Below, piece after piece: positions 1 to 6,378 of a stretch of DNA of 9,402 nucleotides. Source of the stretch: Chloroflexota bacterium (lineage in GTDB: Bacteria > Chloroflexota > Anaerolineae > Anaerolineales > Anaerolineaceae). Position 1 is the stretch's first letter. Each line of letters starts with the position of its first letter. The translations under genes were made by a program, and so were the position numbers. The notes beneath the pieces were generated by a model. It was given only the letters and a program-made list of their open reading frames with translations. It made no database searches and was not told where the DNA came from. The stretch is taken from assembly GCA_029777225.1 (NCBI GenBank), contig JAKOSR010000082.1, positions 1 through 9,402 of the forward strand. Reading direction: 5' to 3'.

Positions 1-927
1 CCGGACGTAATTCACGGCGTTCGAGACACTTACTATCCCTTCGTCCAAATGACCCAGCAGCATGGCAGTGCGGATGTCGCCTACCTCGCTCATCCGTTTG
101 GCAATCTGAGGTCCGGAGGCTCCCTGGTGGTCCAGTTCTGCCAATTCGATGGCCAGCTTGTGCGGGATGCAGCGCCAAGCCGTCGGGATGGCCTTGAACA
201 ATACCAGGTCATTCATGTCCGCGTGGATAATATCCTGCTTGCACACCGGGCTGACCGGTGACTCCTCCGCGACCAGTAGCGCGGTGCCAACGTAGACACC
301 CTCCGCGCCAACGTCCATCACCGCCTTGACCATGCGGTTATCCGCGATGCCACCAGCCGCCAGGACTGGTATTTCCAGCGCGTCCGCGATGAGTGGGACA
401 ATCGAAAGCGTGCCAATCGGCTCCCCTGGCAAGGCCCCGCCCTCGTCGTAACCAGTCGCAATGTAGATATCGACGCCAGCCTGCTGGACCTCGAGCGCTG
501 ATCGCACCGAGGGATTTAAGTCGCGCCACAGGATGGTGAAACCCATATCCTTGAAGCGTTTGGCCTGGCCGGCTTCGTACTCCTTGCCGTTTCCAAGCAC
601 CATTAGAACGCGCAATTCTTCTTCCTGGATGACCTTGAGGATTTCCTCGCTAAAAGGGTCGGCCAGGCCCGGCACACCCATAATGTATTGCGCCCCAAAA
701 GGCTTATCGGTCAGGGCGCGTGTTTTTCGGATTTCACGGCGGAAGCGATCGGCCGTTTCCACGGGGTCACGCGTGACCGAGGATTGACCAGCATTGGGAC
801 CCAACAAGCCCAACCCGCCCGCGTTTGATACCGCTGCGACCAGTTCCGCAGAGGTCAGCCAATTCATTGATCCCTGGACAAAGGGATACTTGATATTCAA
901 GATTTGATTTACCCGATTGGCGCTCAT
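1..927 (-). CDS. Nitronate monooxygenase / FabK-like NAD(P)H-dependent flavin oxidoreductase (3' end missing)
   Basis: The frame is open from an ATG at 927 to the left edge, giving 309 residues with no stop, so the C-terminus lies outside the window. The protein begins MSANRVNQIL and continues with YPFVQGSMNW (residues 14-23) and AAVSNAGGLGLLGP (31-44), the N-terminal FMN-barrel signature of the 2-nitropropane dioxygenase/FabK family. The phosphate-binding segment AAGGIADNRM (190-199) and GAEGVYVGT (207-215) follow in the expected order. Family members are cytoplasmic FMN enzymes that oxidise alkyl nitronates or reduce enoyl-ACP, and the substrate here cannot be told. The usual GxEAGGH active-site loop reads GYDEGGALPGE (159-169), so the typical His is absent. 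Related annotated proteins with a DEGG loop followed by an IGT..IVP stretch exist from recall, so this may be a distinct subfamily. A GAAAGGA ribosome site lies six bases before the ATG. Confidence 0.9.
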   Translation of the reverse strand, partial: MSANRVNQILNIKYPFVQGSMNWLTSAELVAAVSNAGGLGLLGPNAGQSSVTRDPVETADRFRREIRKTRALTDKPFGAQYIMGVPGLADPFSEEILKVIQEEELRVLMVLGNGKEYEAGQAKRFKDMGFTILWRDLNPSVRSALEVQQAGVDIYIATGYDEGGALPGEPIGTLSIVPLIADALEIPVLAAGGIADNRMVKAVMDVGAEGVYVGTALLVAEESPVSPVCKQDIIHADMNDLVLFKAIPTAWRCIPHKLAIELAELDHQGASGPQIAKRMSEVGDIRTAMLLGHLDEGIVSVSNAVNYVR

Positions 928-933
928 CTTTGT

Positions 934-940
934 TCCTTTC
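934..940 (-). promoter_or_regulatory. Ribosome binding site of the flavin oxidoreductase gene
   Basis: The minus strand reads GAAAGGA followed by six bases and then ATG (927). This fixes the start, because no other in-frame start with a comparable site lies nearby. Confidence 0.65.
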
Positions 941-991
941 ACACCAAATCACAATTTAGAACCCAGGCTCGGTTAAGAGCCCTCAAAAGTG

Positions 992-1021
992 ATTATACGA
1001 AAGGCGGTTTACGCAGCTCAA
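992..1021 (-). promoter_or_regulatory. Sigma70-like promoter for the flavin oxidoreductase gene
   Basis: On the minus strand a perfect TATAAT (992-997) sits 18 bases downstream of TTGAGC (1016-1021), matching a -35/-10 pair. Transcription would start near 985, leaving a leader of roughly 58 bases before the ATG at 927. Nothing else was seen in the 210-base gap at 928-1137. The call rests on sequence match only. Confidence 0.6.
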
Positions 1022-1137
1022 CGTCTTCCCTATACAACCTAATACAAATGGAGTAAGTGGCACATTACCAGGCCAGATATCAAAAAAATCCAGGGTCCGT
1101 TGGGAGCGACTTTGAGGCTGTTAACAGTGGAGAAGGT

Positions 1138-1968
1138 TTAGAAAAGCACGTTGGAAAGGTCAACGCGGTAGGCTCGCACGTCGGCGTTTTCGTCCCCCAA
1201 CACTTCGAGCAATGCCAGGTAGACTTCCCGGACGTCATCGTCATGGAAATGCTTGTCTTTACGCAGGATGTCCAAAAAGCCGTCGAGCGCCAGCAGGATA
1301 TTGCCACGGCGGGCAAGGCGGAGCCCATTGCGGAAAGCGGCTTCAAGGGGATCCTGGGTTGGAGGAAGGTCACCGCGTGACCAAACGTAGGCCCTGGCCA
1401 GTGGTTTGAGCTTTTCGGCGATTGTGTATTCGTGGCTGGCCGGAAAATCCTCGAGCAAAACGGAGGCTTCCCTGCCCATGCCCATGGCTAATAATACGCG
1501 GCTGTATGCCAGCATACCGGCTGGGCTGCGGCGGTGGTCTTGCAGGTAAGTTTCCAGGGCGTCCCTGGCCTCCGGGTATTGGCCAAGCGTCAGCAGGCTC
1601 CGCCCCTTTTCAAGCAGCAATTCGCTTGAATCCGGCAAAACATGTTGGATGAATTCCTGTAATTGAGGGCGGGGGAGGACCCCATTATATTCCGCCATGA
1701 TGTGGCCATTCACAATCGCGACAATATGCGGCACATTCTTTACTTTAAAGCGTTCAGCCAGCTTGGGCTGATCATCCACGTTCACACGCGCCAGGCGGAA
1801 TGCGCCTTCCGCTTCCCTGGCCAGTTGGGCAAGCTGGGGTGATTGGACGCGGCAGGGGATGCACCAGGGAGCCCAAAAATCCATGATGACGGGTGTCTGC
1901 ATGGAAAATTGGATTACCTCGTATTCAAAGGTCTCGTTGTTTACATCGATGATATTGTCTGGTGTCAT
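1138..1968 (-). CDS. cnoX: Thioredoxin-TPR protein, CnoX/YbbN-like chaperedoxin
   Basis: This 276-residue cytoplasmic protein has an N-terminal thioredoxin fold (about residues 1-105) and a C-terminal helical TPR-type region (about 110-276). The redox site FWAPWCIPC is present with both cysteines (Cys36 and Cys39), and the cis-proline loop reads KNVPHIVAI with Pro80. Length and layout match CnoX/YbbN, which protects unfolded proteins from oxidation and hands them to GroEL or DnaK. Escherichia coli CnoX lacks the CxxC pair (from recall), so an intact CIPC suggests a true oxidoreductase, as in other lineages. I chose the ATG at 1968, which has GAG triplets 4 and 8 bases upstream. A GTG at 1977 would add three residues and has no ribosome site. 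The gene follows the 140-residue unknown gene by 48 bases and is probably cotranscribed with it. Confidence 0.87.
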   Translation of the reverse strand: MTPDNIIDVNNETFEYEVIQFSMQTPVIMDFWAPWCIPCRVQSPQLAQLAREAEGAFRLARVNVDDQPKLAERFKVKNVPHIVAIVNGHIMAEYNGVLPRPQLQEFIQHVLPDSSELLLEKGRSLLTLGQYPEARDALETYLQDHRRSPAGMLAYSRVLLAMGMGREASVLLEDFPASHEYTIAEKLKPLARAYVWSRGDLPPTQDPLEAAFRNGLRLARRGNILLALDGFLDILRKDKHFHDDDVREVYLALLEVLGDENADVRAYRVDLSNVLF

Positions 1969-2016
1969 GTGGCTCACTCGGTTTAATTCTATCAGTTTCC
2001 CGGCCGCGGGAGGGGG

Positions 2017-2439
2017 TTACTCCTCCCCATCACCATCCGTCACAGTCGGTTGATGGATTTGAACGACGTCGCCATGAAAATCCACCACGGCTTTAAAACC
2101 CATCATGTTCAGGTATGCGCGGGCCTCCTGGGGAATCCCGGTTGTTTGAAGCGTCTGGAACTGTTTTTCGGTGTTTTCCATCTGGCTGCGGATGACCGCG
2201 ATGGAGAAGATGTCATCCTGCCCCATCATATGGGCTGCCTGTTCGCTCAAAACATCTTCCATGCCCTTAATCTGGCTGGAGAGCGACTCCCAGATCTGCG
2301 TATCCACATCCACAGCAGGAATATGGCGTAAAAAACCCTGGTCATCCAGGATGTAAAAGGCTTCTTCGCCTACGTAGGCCACCTGGAGTGGATTATCGTC
2401 GATATCGTACACCAGACCTTCAAAAATTGCTTTTTGCAC
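2017..2439 (-). CDS. Conserved hypothetical protein, 140 residues
   Basis: I do not recognise a named family. The protein starts with GTG at 2439 and is acidic and soluble, with no signal peptide or membrane segment. The N-terminal third (1-45) looks beta-rich, with segments such as GLVYDIDDNPLQVAYVG and EAFYILDDQGFLRHIP that could form a small barrel. The middle (about 48-95) is helical and rich in Glu, Gln and Met, with possible short coiled-coil character. The C-terminus (GFKAVVDFHGDVVQIHQP) returns to strand and ends in an acidic tail. A ribosome site, AAAGGTG, lies four bases before the GTG and supports that start. It is the first gene of the unit that includes the thioredoxin-TPR gene, so a link to protein quality control or redox is possible but unproven. 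Confidence 0.75.
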   Translation of the reverse strand: MQKAIFEGLVYDIDDNPLQVAYVGEEAFYILDDQGFLRHIPAVDVDTQIWESLSSQIKGMEDVLSEQAAHMMGQDDIFSIAVIRSQMENTEKQFQTLQTTGIPQEARAYLNMMGFKAVVDFHGDVVQIHQPTVTDGDGEE

Positions 2440-2443
2440 AATA

Positions 2444-2450
2444 CACCTTT
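2444..2450 (-). promoter_or_regulatory. Ribosome binding site supporting a GTG start
   Basis: The minus strand reads AAAGGTG, then TATT, then GTG (2439). This supports GTG as the start of the 140-residue protein, since the next internal ATG codons lack such a site. Confidence 0.55.
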
Positions 2451-2472
2451 TTCGCTAATTTTCAGCAAAATA

Positions 2473-2481
2473 ATTATAGCA
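2473..2481 (-). promoter_or_regulatory. Extended -10 promoter of the unknown/thioredoxin-TPR unit
   Basis: The minus strand carries TGCTATAAT, a full TGn-TATAAT extended -10 element, in the AT-rich gap between the L,D-transpeptidase stop (2524) and the GTG at 2439. No good -35 hexamer stands 16-18 bases upstream, which extended -10 promoters can tolerate. The start of transcription would be near 2466, leaving a leader of about 27 bases. Confidence 0.55.
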
Positions 2482-2523
2482 ATTTAGTATAAATATTCGA
2501 TTAACAATGTGGGGTTACTGAAT

Positions 2524-3552
2524 TTATTCGCCGGGGACGATATCCACCCGGGTGCCTTTTTCGGTTTCGTAAAAATATTGATCGGTCGGAACAGCGGGAT
2601 CGCACCAGCGGTACACCCATTTGGCGTCCTCAGGACGCATGTTGATGCAGCCATTGCTCATACGCTGGCCCCAGTTGGAATGCCAGTAGGCGCCGTGAAA
2701 AGCAACACCATTATCGGTTACATAGCTACACCAGGGCACCCCAGGCAGGTCATACACGTTGGGGTTGGCTGGCTCGTTTACCATGCGCCGGCATGGACGT
2801 TTGCGGTTGGTTTGGAACACACCGTAGGGCGTTGAACCCTTTTCCTTTCCGCTGGACACCTGGGTTTCCCAAACTTGCTTGCCGCGCTCAAAAAAACGCA
2901 CCTTTTGGGTCAATATCTCAAGCTGGATGCGCTTTTCCTCCATTGGGACATCAGGAGAAATCGGCGTCAACTCCTCATCTGGCACGAGGCGCATGGCATA
3001 CGCGCGGATGTAATATGAACCGCCGTTGAAGTCATCGAGGAGCTTGTACCAGGGAATGCCATACTCATCGAAAATCCGCTCAAGCACCCAAAACGTGGTT
3101 GCGTAATAGAAGAGATGGTTGATTTTTTCGCCCCGTGGAGCGGTGAAAACTTCCGTCTTGGCCATAGTCATTTCGCCCAGGCAACCTTTTTCGGGGATGG
3201 GCTGGTCAGACACATTGCGGATGTTAAATACAGGCTGGATCCAGGCCGAGTCCACGTATTGGCCATCGGCCAGCTTATACCAATGCCAAACCCGCTTGTG
3301 TTTATCCGTGATCGACGTTATCTCAGGGACCTTGATAATATCGTCGTAGCGTAGGTACGCCACTTTTTTGGAAACGGTGCTGGGTTCTTCGTAGATATGA
3401 ACGATGGAATTGACAGCCCGCCCAAGCTGCGTTGGGCCGCTCTCAAAGTCTGCCCGTACGGTTTCGGCCCGGGGAAGCATAACCCCCAGTGTTCCCAATG
3501 CCATCATTTGCAGGAATTGCCTGCGTGAAAGAGATGCTAAATTTCGATCCAT
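2524..3552 (-). CDS. Tat-exported L,D-transpeptidase (YkuD domain)
   Basis: This 342-residue protein is the last gene of the cell-wall operon. The N-terminus has a twin-arginine signal, SRRQFL at 9-14, followed by a hydrophobic stretch and a VRA|D cleavage site near residue 34, so it is probably exported folded. Residues about 40-110 and 125-195 look like two SH3-like or bacterial SH3-type segments. The C-terminal YkuD domain (about 208-340) carries the catalytic signature: HGAYWH (286-291) and SNGCIN (299-304), with Cys302 the nucleophile. L,D-transpeptidases join meso-diaminopimelate residues in peptidoglycan (3-3 cross-links) or attach proteins to it. The start ATG (3552) lies three bases after the previous gene's TAG, without a clear Shine-Dalgarno sequence, which suggests translational coupling. 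Confidence 0.92.
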   Translation of the reverse strand: MDRNLASLSRRQFLQMMALGTLGVMLPRAETVRADFESGPTQLGRAVNSIVHIYEEPSTVSKKVAYLRYDDIIKVPEITSITDKHKRVWHWYKLADGQYVDSAWIQPVFNIRNVSDQPIPEKGCLGEMTMAKTEVFTAPRGEKINHLFYYATTFWVLERIFDEYGIPWYKLLDDFNGGSYYIRAYAMRLVPDEELTPISPDVPMEEKRIQLEILTQKVRFFERGKQVWETQVSSGKEKGSTPYGVFQTNRKRPCRRMVNEPANPNVYDLPGVPWCSYVTDNGVAFHGAYWHSNWGQRMSNGCINMRPEDAKWVYRWCDPAVPTDQYFYETEKGTRVDIVPGE

Positions 3553-3555
3553 ATA

Positions 3556-4623
3556 CTAATAGTGTACTCGAACCGGGATCCCCACATATGCCCAGTTAAA
3601 CAACCAACCAGCCTCACTTGTTTCCATGTTGACGCACCCATGGCTCATGGGCGTCCCAAAATTGCTATGCCAATACGTTCCGTGGATGCCATAGCCTTGA
3701 TAAAAATACATCACATAAGGGACGTCGTCAAGGTCGTACCCTGGACCAGACATGTCATCGTAGAGCAATTTGACCCAAACGTGAAATGTGCCGACAACCG
3801 TCTCATACCCAGGCAAACCGGTCGAAACCAGGAAGGAGGCCACCACCTGGTCTTCTTCGTAGGCATATAACACCTGTTGGGAAAGGTTGACATCAATCCA
3901 TTTTTCACCCAGGGAAAAGCCGGGTTCAATGGCAGGTTCGTACCAATCGTCATAGATGACTTCCGTAATCTCAACCTCGGGAATTGGCGTTTCTGTGGGC
4001 GTGGGTGTTTCCGTTGGGGTTGAAGTCGGGGTCGGGGTTGGGGTGCGGGTGGGCGTGTTGGTCGGGGTGGGCGTTGGTGTGTTGGTTGGGGTAGAGGTTG
4101 GAGTATTGGTCCGTGTGGGCGTCAGGCTGGGTTTTACCAGCGAAGTGGATTCGTACAAGGCGAATTGTTTTCCGGCTGCCGGCCGGATGCGAATAATCCC
4201 AACCGAGTACAGGCCAAGCAAAACCATGGCGCCAAACAGTGCGAAACCAACCCAGCCCCAGGCAAACTTCTTGGCTGGTGGCGGGGTGGGCTTGGGGGGT
4301 TGGGCGGCAGGCAGCGGGCTGACAGGCAGGCTGGTTTCAGGCTTCCAGGCTGCCGCGCTTTGAGCACGCAGTTGATGGCTGGCCCAACGCATGCCTTCCC
4401 GCGCGGTTCTATTCGCAGGGTCCCTGTCTAACACCTGGTTCAGCCACACCAGCGCTTCGTGCGGGTCTGACAGGCCGGCAAGGATGAGCAGCGCGCTGGC
4501 ATTGGTGGGCTCGGCTACCAAAACCTGTTGGGCGAGCTCACGCGCCTGGGCAGTATTGCCTTGAAGGATGGCTTTCTTGGCCTGGTCAATCAGGCTTTCG
4601 GTGGGCAAGGGCTGGTTTTCCAT
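3556..4623 (-). CDS. Membrane-anchored L,D-transpeptidase with TPR head and Thr-Pro linker
   Basis: I chose the ATG at 4623, giving 355 residues starting MENQPLPTES. An upstream GTG at 4677 would overlap the amidase gene by 50 bases. From the N-terminus: a TPR-like helical region (about 8-88) with AQARELAQQVLVAEPTNASA; a Pro-rich stretch (95-117); one membrane helix (about 120-145) after two lysines; a Thr-Pro linker (168-213); and a YkuD domain (about 239-355). The catalytic signature is HGTYWH (starting at His314) and SHGCVN with Cys330. With the basic residues before the helix, the TPR part should be cytoplasmic and the catalytic domain extracellular. The TPR head could bind a cytoplasmic partner, which is inference. 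The start lies four bases after the amidase stop, with no obvious Shine-Dalgarno sequence. Confidence 0.9.
   Translation of the reverse strand: MENQPLPTESLIDQAKKAILQGNTAQARELAQQVLVAEPTNASALLILAGLSDPHEALVWLNQVLDRDPANRTAREGMRWASHQLRAQSAAAWKPETSLPVSPLPAAQPPKPTPPPAKKFAWGWVGFALFGAMVLLGLYSVGIIRIRPAAGKQFALYESTSLVKPSLTPTRTNTPTSTPTNTPTPTPTNTPTRTPTPTPTSTPTETPTPTETPIPEVEITEVIYDDWYEPAIEPGFSLGEKWIDVNLSQQVLYAYEEDQVVASFLVSTGLPGYETVVGTFHVWVKLLYDDMSGPGYDLDDVPYVMYFYQGYGIHGTYWHSNFGTPMSHGCVNMETSEAGWLFNWAYVGIPVRVHY
3985..4122 (-). repeat. Thr-Pro repeat tract (coding, linker of the transpeptidase)
   Basis: About 46 codons encode alternating TPT, TNTPT and similar units with occasional Ser, Arg and Glu. The read is low-complexity at both DNA and protein level and should form an extended stalk between membrane and catalytic domain. 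Such Thr-Pro stalks are common in secreted proteins of Chloroflexota (from recall). The opposite strand reads as a Val-Gly repeat and is not a gene. Confidence 0.85.
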
Positions 4624-4627
4624 GGTT

Positions 4628-5638
4628 TTATGGGTTGGTCGTTTCCGCCTCAGTTGGGACGGTGTTAACCTTCTCACCCTTTAGGTAACATAGCAAGCCT
4701 TGCTGGATCCCTTCCGCGAGTAAATCCGGCTTCAACGTCAGGATTTCCTGGTCCAGGTTCATGAAACCGACTTCGATGATTGCTGCGGTGGTATAGGGAT
4801 TGATTTCCGTAAAGGCATGGTAATACGTCATATCAGGGGTCACTGACTGGTAGTGATAGCGCAAACCGGTGATGCTGGCATAGCGGTCAGAGAGGCAGCT
4901 CACCAGGCGGGAGGTGCTTTCCTGGTCTTTGGATGAGAGCGCGGCAGCCACCTTGAACCCCGTGGCGGAGTCGTTGACATAATCACATGAGTCCGCGTGG
5001 ATGGAGATAAGAGCCGGCGCTTCATAATTGCTCAGCCTGGGGTCAAATTCGTCCAGTAATTCTACCGTGTAGCCATCTTCAACAAGTTTTTGCTGCAAGT
5101 AGGAGGCAATGTTGCTGTTGATTTCCAACTCGGTCAGGCCATTGGTACACACCGCGCCAGTATCATTGCCGCGGTGGCCGACCACAATGCCAATTTTGTC
5201 GGCAGGGAAATCTGCGGGCTTCTCCCCAACGATGGCATTGGGTGTGGTGGTTTCTTCGGGTGAAATGAGCGCGTTGGCCAGGTTCCCCTGCAGGTTGTTT
5301 TCCAGCAGTGTGCCCGGCATCCACAGCGAAAACAGGGTTGCCACCACGAAGGCGGCAGAAATAACCGTGGACAGGATTTGCCAGGTAATCGCGCCCAGGT
5401 TGCTTACTTTTGGTCGTTCTTCGTGGATGGCAGGCTCCCGCCGGACGAAGCTTTCCTTCAGTCTCGAAAAAAAATTCGGACCCTTCGGGGCGGCTTCCGT
5501 CTTCCCGTGACCGCCATCCCCAATCCTTGTCTCGGGGCGAAGGGGGCTTTCCTTTGGTTTCTGATTTGAACCAAATAATGGGAAGCGAGGTCCGTCATCT
5601 TCCCCGCCGTCATCAACCTGGTGCATCTGTTTGCTCAT
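4628..5638 (-). CDS. N-acetylmuramoyl-L-alanine amidase (Amidase_3), membrane-anchored
   Basis: This 336-residue protein is the first gene of the cell-wall operon. A basic, low-complexity cytoplasmic stretch (1-80) precedes a single membrane helix (about 82-108, LGAITWQILSTVISAAFVVA), and the catalytic domain (about 145-322) lies outside. The zinc-amidase signature is visible: GHRGNDTGA with His155, GLTELEIN with Glu170, SIHADS with His214, and IIEVGF with catalytic Glu289. These enzymes cleave the bond between MurNAc and the stem peptide's first L-alanine. The start is ATG at 5638, with no strong ribosome site before it; an in-frame ATG at 5626 is an alternative. It is divergent from the AMMECR1 gene across a 125-base gap in which I see no convincing leftward promoter. 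Confidence 0.9.
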   Translation of the reverse strand: MSKQMHQVDDGGEDDGPRFPLFGSNQKPKESPLRPETRIGDGGHGKTEAAPKGPNFFSRLKESFVRREPAIHEERPKVSNLGAITWQILSTVISAAFVVATLFSLWMPGTLLENNLQGNLANALISPEETTTPNAIVGEKPADFPADKIGIVVGHRGNDTGAVCTNGLTELEINSNIASYLQQKLVEDGYTVELLDEFDPRLSNYEAPALISIHADSCDYVNDSATGFKVAAALSSKDQESTSRLVSCLSDRYASITGLRYHYQSVTPDMTYYHAFTEINPYTTAAIIEVGFMNLDQEILTLKPDLLAEGIQQGLLCYLKGEKVNTVPTEAETTNP

Positions 5639-5714
5639 TGGCTTAATGTTACCCTATCTTGCCTATCCTTGTGAATGGCTCCATCAATCCCCCGCCGTGG
5701 CAGGAGATAATTTG

Positions 5715-5720
5715 TATAAT
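5715..5720 (+). promoter_or_regulatory. Possible -10 element of the AMMECR1 gene
   Basis: A perfect TATAAT lies in the divergent gap, 43 bases before the ATG at 5764. No -35 hexamer is recognisable 16-18 bases upstream, so the assignment is weak. A GGAAAGGA (5743-5750) between it and the start could serve as the ribosome site, though 13 bases of spacing is long. A small GGCG-TAAT-CGCC hairpin (5731-5742) lies just before it. Confidence 0.35.
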
Positions 5721-5763
5721 AAAAACATAAGGCGTAATCGCCGGAAAGGATGGTGCATTTCCC

Positions 5764-6333
5764 ATGCCAGACCGATTGAGCAATGAAGAAAGAATGCTGC
5801 TTATGAGGATTGCGCGTCAAGCGATAACAGAGGCGGTTCACAACCAGCCCCAAACCCTCCTGCGGATGGAAAACCTGCCCGCAGCCCTGCGTGAGCTGGG
5901 GGCCAGCTTTGTCACCCTGACGATTAAAGGGCGGCTGCGTGGATGCATCGGCTCGCTGGAAGCCTACCAGCCACTGGCATTGGATGTGCAGACCCGCGCC
6001 GCCCAGGCGGCCACCGAGGATTATCGTTTTCCACCGATTTCAGTGTTGGAACTGCCATCCATTCATATCGAAATATCCCGCCTGACGCCACCTGTTCCGC
6101 TCCCCTATTCCACTCCGGAGGAATTGCCCCACTTGCTCCATCCACATGAGGATGGGGTTATCCTGCAAAGCGGACGTCACCGGGCCACTTATTTACCCCA
6201 GGTTTGGGACCAAATCCCTGACCCGAAGGATTTCCTTTCCGAGCTATGCCAGAAAATGGGCGCGCGCGCGGACCTTTGGCAAAAGACACTGTTCGATGTA
6301 AGCATTTACCACGTGGAGGAATTCGAAGAATAA
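5764..6333 (+). CDS. amrA: AMMECR1-domain protein (AmmeMemoRadiSam system protein A)
   Basis: This is the only rightward gene, 189 residues, about the usual length for a stand-alone AMMECR1 domain. The family signature LRGCIGSL is at 58-65, with a conserved RFPPIS (88-93) and SGRHRATYLPQVWDQ (136-150). It ends with the expected helix and strand (FDVSIYHVEEF). The exact activity of AMMECR1 proteins is not known. In many prokaryotes the gene accompanies a Memo-family gene and a radical SAM gene, but neither is visible here, so this copy stands alone in the window. No signal peptide or membrane helix is present, so it should be cytoplasmic. The TAA stop overlaps the A-tract of the opposing terminator. 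Confidence 0.93.
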   Translation: MPDRLSNEERMLLMRIARQAITEAVHNQPQTLLRMENLPAALRELGASFVTLTIKGRLRGCIGSLEAYQPLALDVQTRAAQAATEDYRFPPISVLELPSIHIEISRLTPPVPLPYSTPEELPHLLHPHEDGVILQSGRHRATYLPQVWDQIPDPKDFLSELCQKMGARADLWQKTLFDVSIYHVEEFEE

Positions 6334-6358
6334 AAAAGAGCTGGCTTTTAACCAGCTC
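6332..6358 (-). terminator. Strong intrinsic terminator of the PII-like/DUF4013 unit
   Basis: On the minus strand a perfect 7-bp stem GAGCTGG/CCAGCTC (6338-6344 with 6352-6358, 7-base loop) is followed by six T residues (6332-6337), a textbook rho-independent terminator. It stops leftward transcripts 20 bases past the DUF4013 stop at 6379. The T-run lies in the AMMECR1 stop region. On the plus strand the same stem lacks a T-tract, so it works well only leftward. Confidence 0.85.
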
Positions 6359-6378
6359 CTTAGCATGCCTATAGTGCA

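Noticed and set aside
1082..1137. Possible terminator after the thioredoxin-TPR gene (T7 on the minus strand at 1082-1088)
   Set aside because: The T-tract is there, but no stem better than two or three pairs could be found just upstream of it.
1057..1380. Rightward frame of 107 codons over the end of the thioredoxin-TPR gene
   Set aside because: Most of it is antisense to a well-supported gene, and the translation shows no domain or conserved pattern.
1978..2016. GC-rich near-palindrome CCCGGCCGCGGG between the two genes
   Set aside because: It is short, imperfect and lacks a T-tract, so it does not qualify as a terminator or clear operator.
3956..4363. Rightward reading frame of 135 codons rich in Val-Gly repeats
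   Set aside because: It is the antisense of the Thr-Pro linker of the transpeptidase; the repeats force a long open frame. There is no ribosome site and no family likeness.
4624..4677. N-terminal extension of the linker transpeptidase from GTG 4677
   Set aside because: It would overlap the amidase gene by 50 bases and adds an Arg/Lys-rich segment; ATG 4623 fits the 4-base spacing of the operon.
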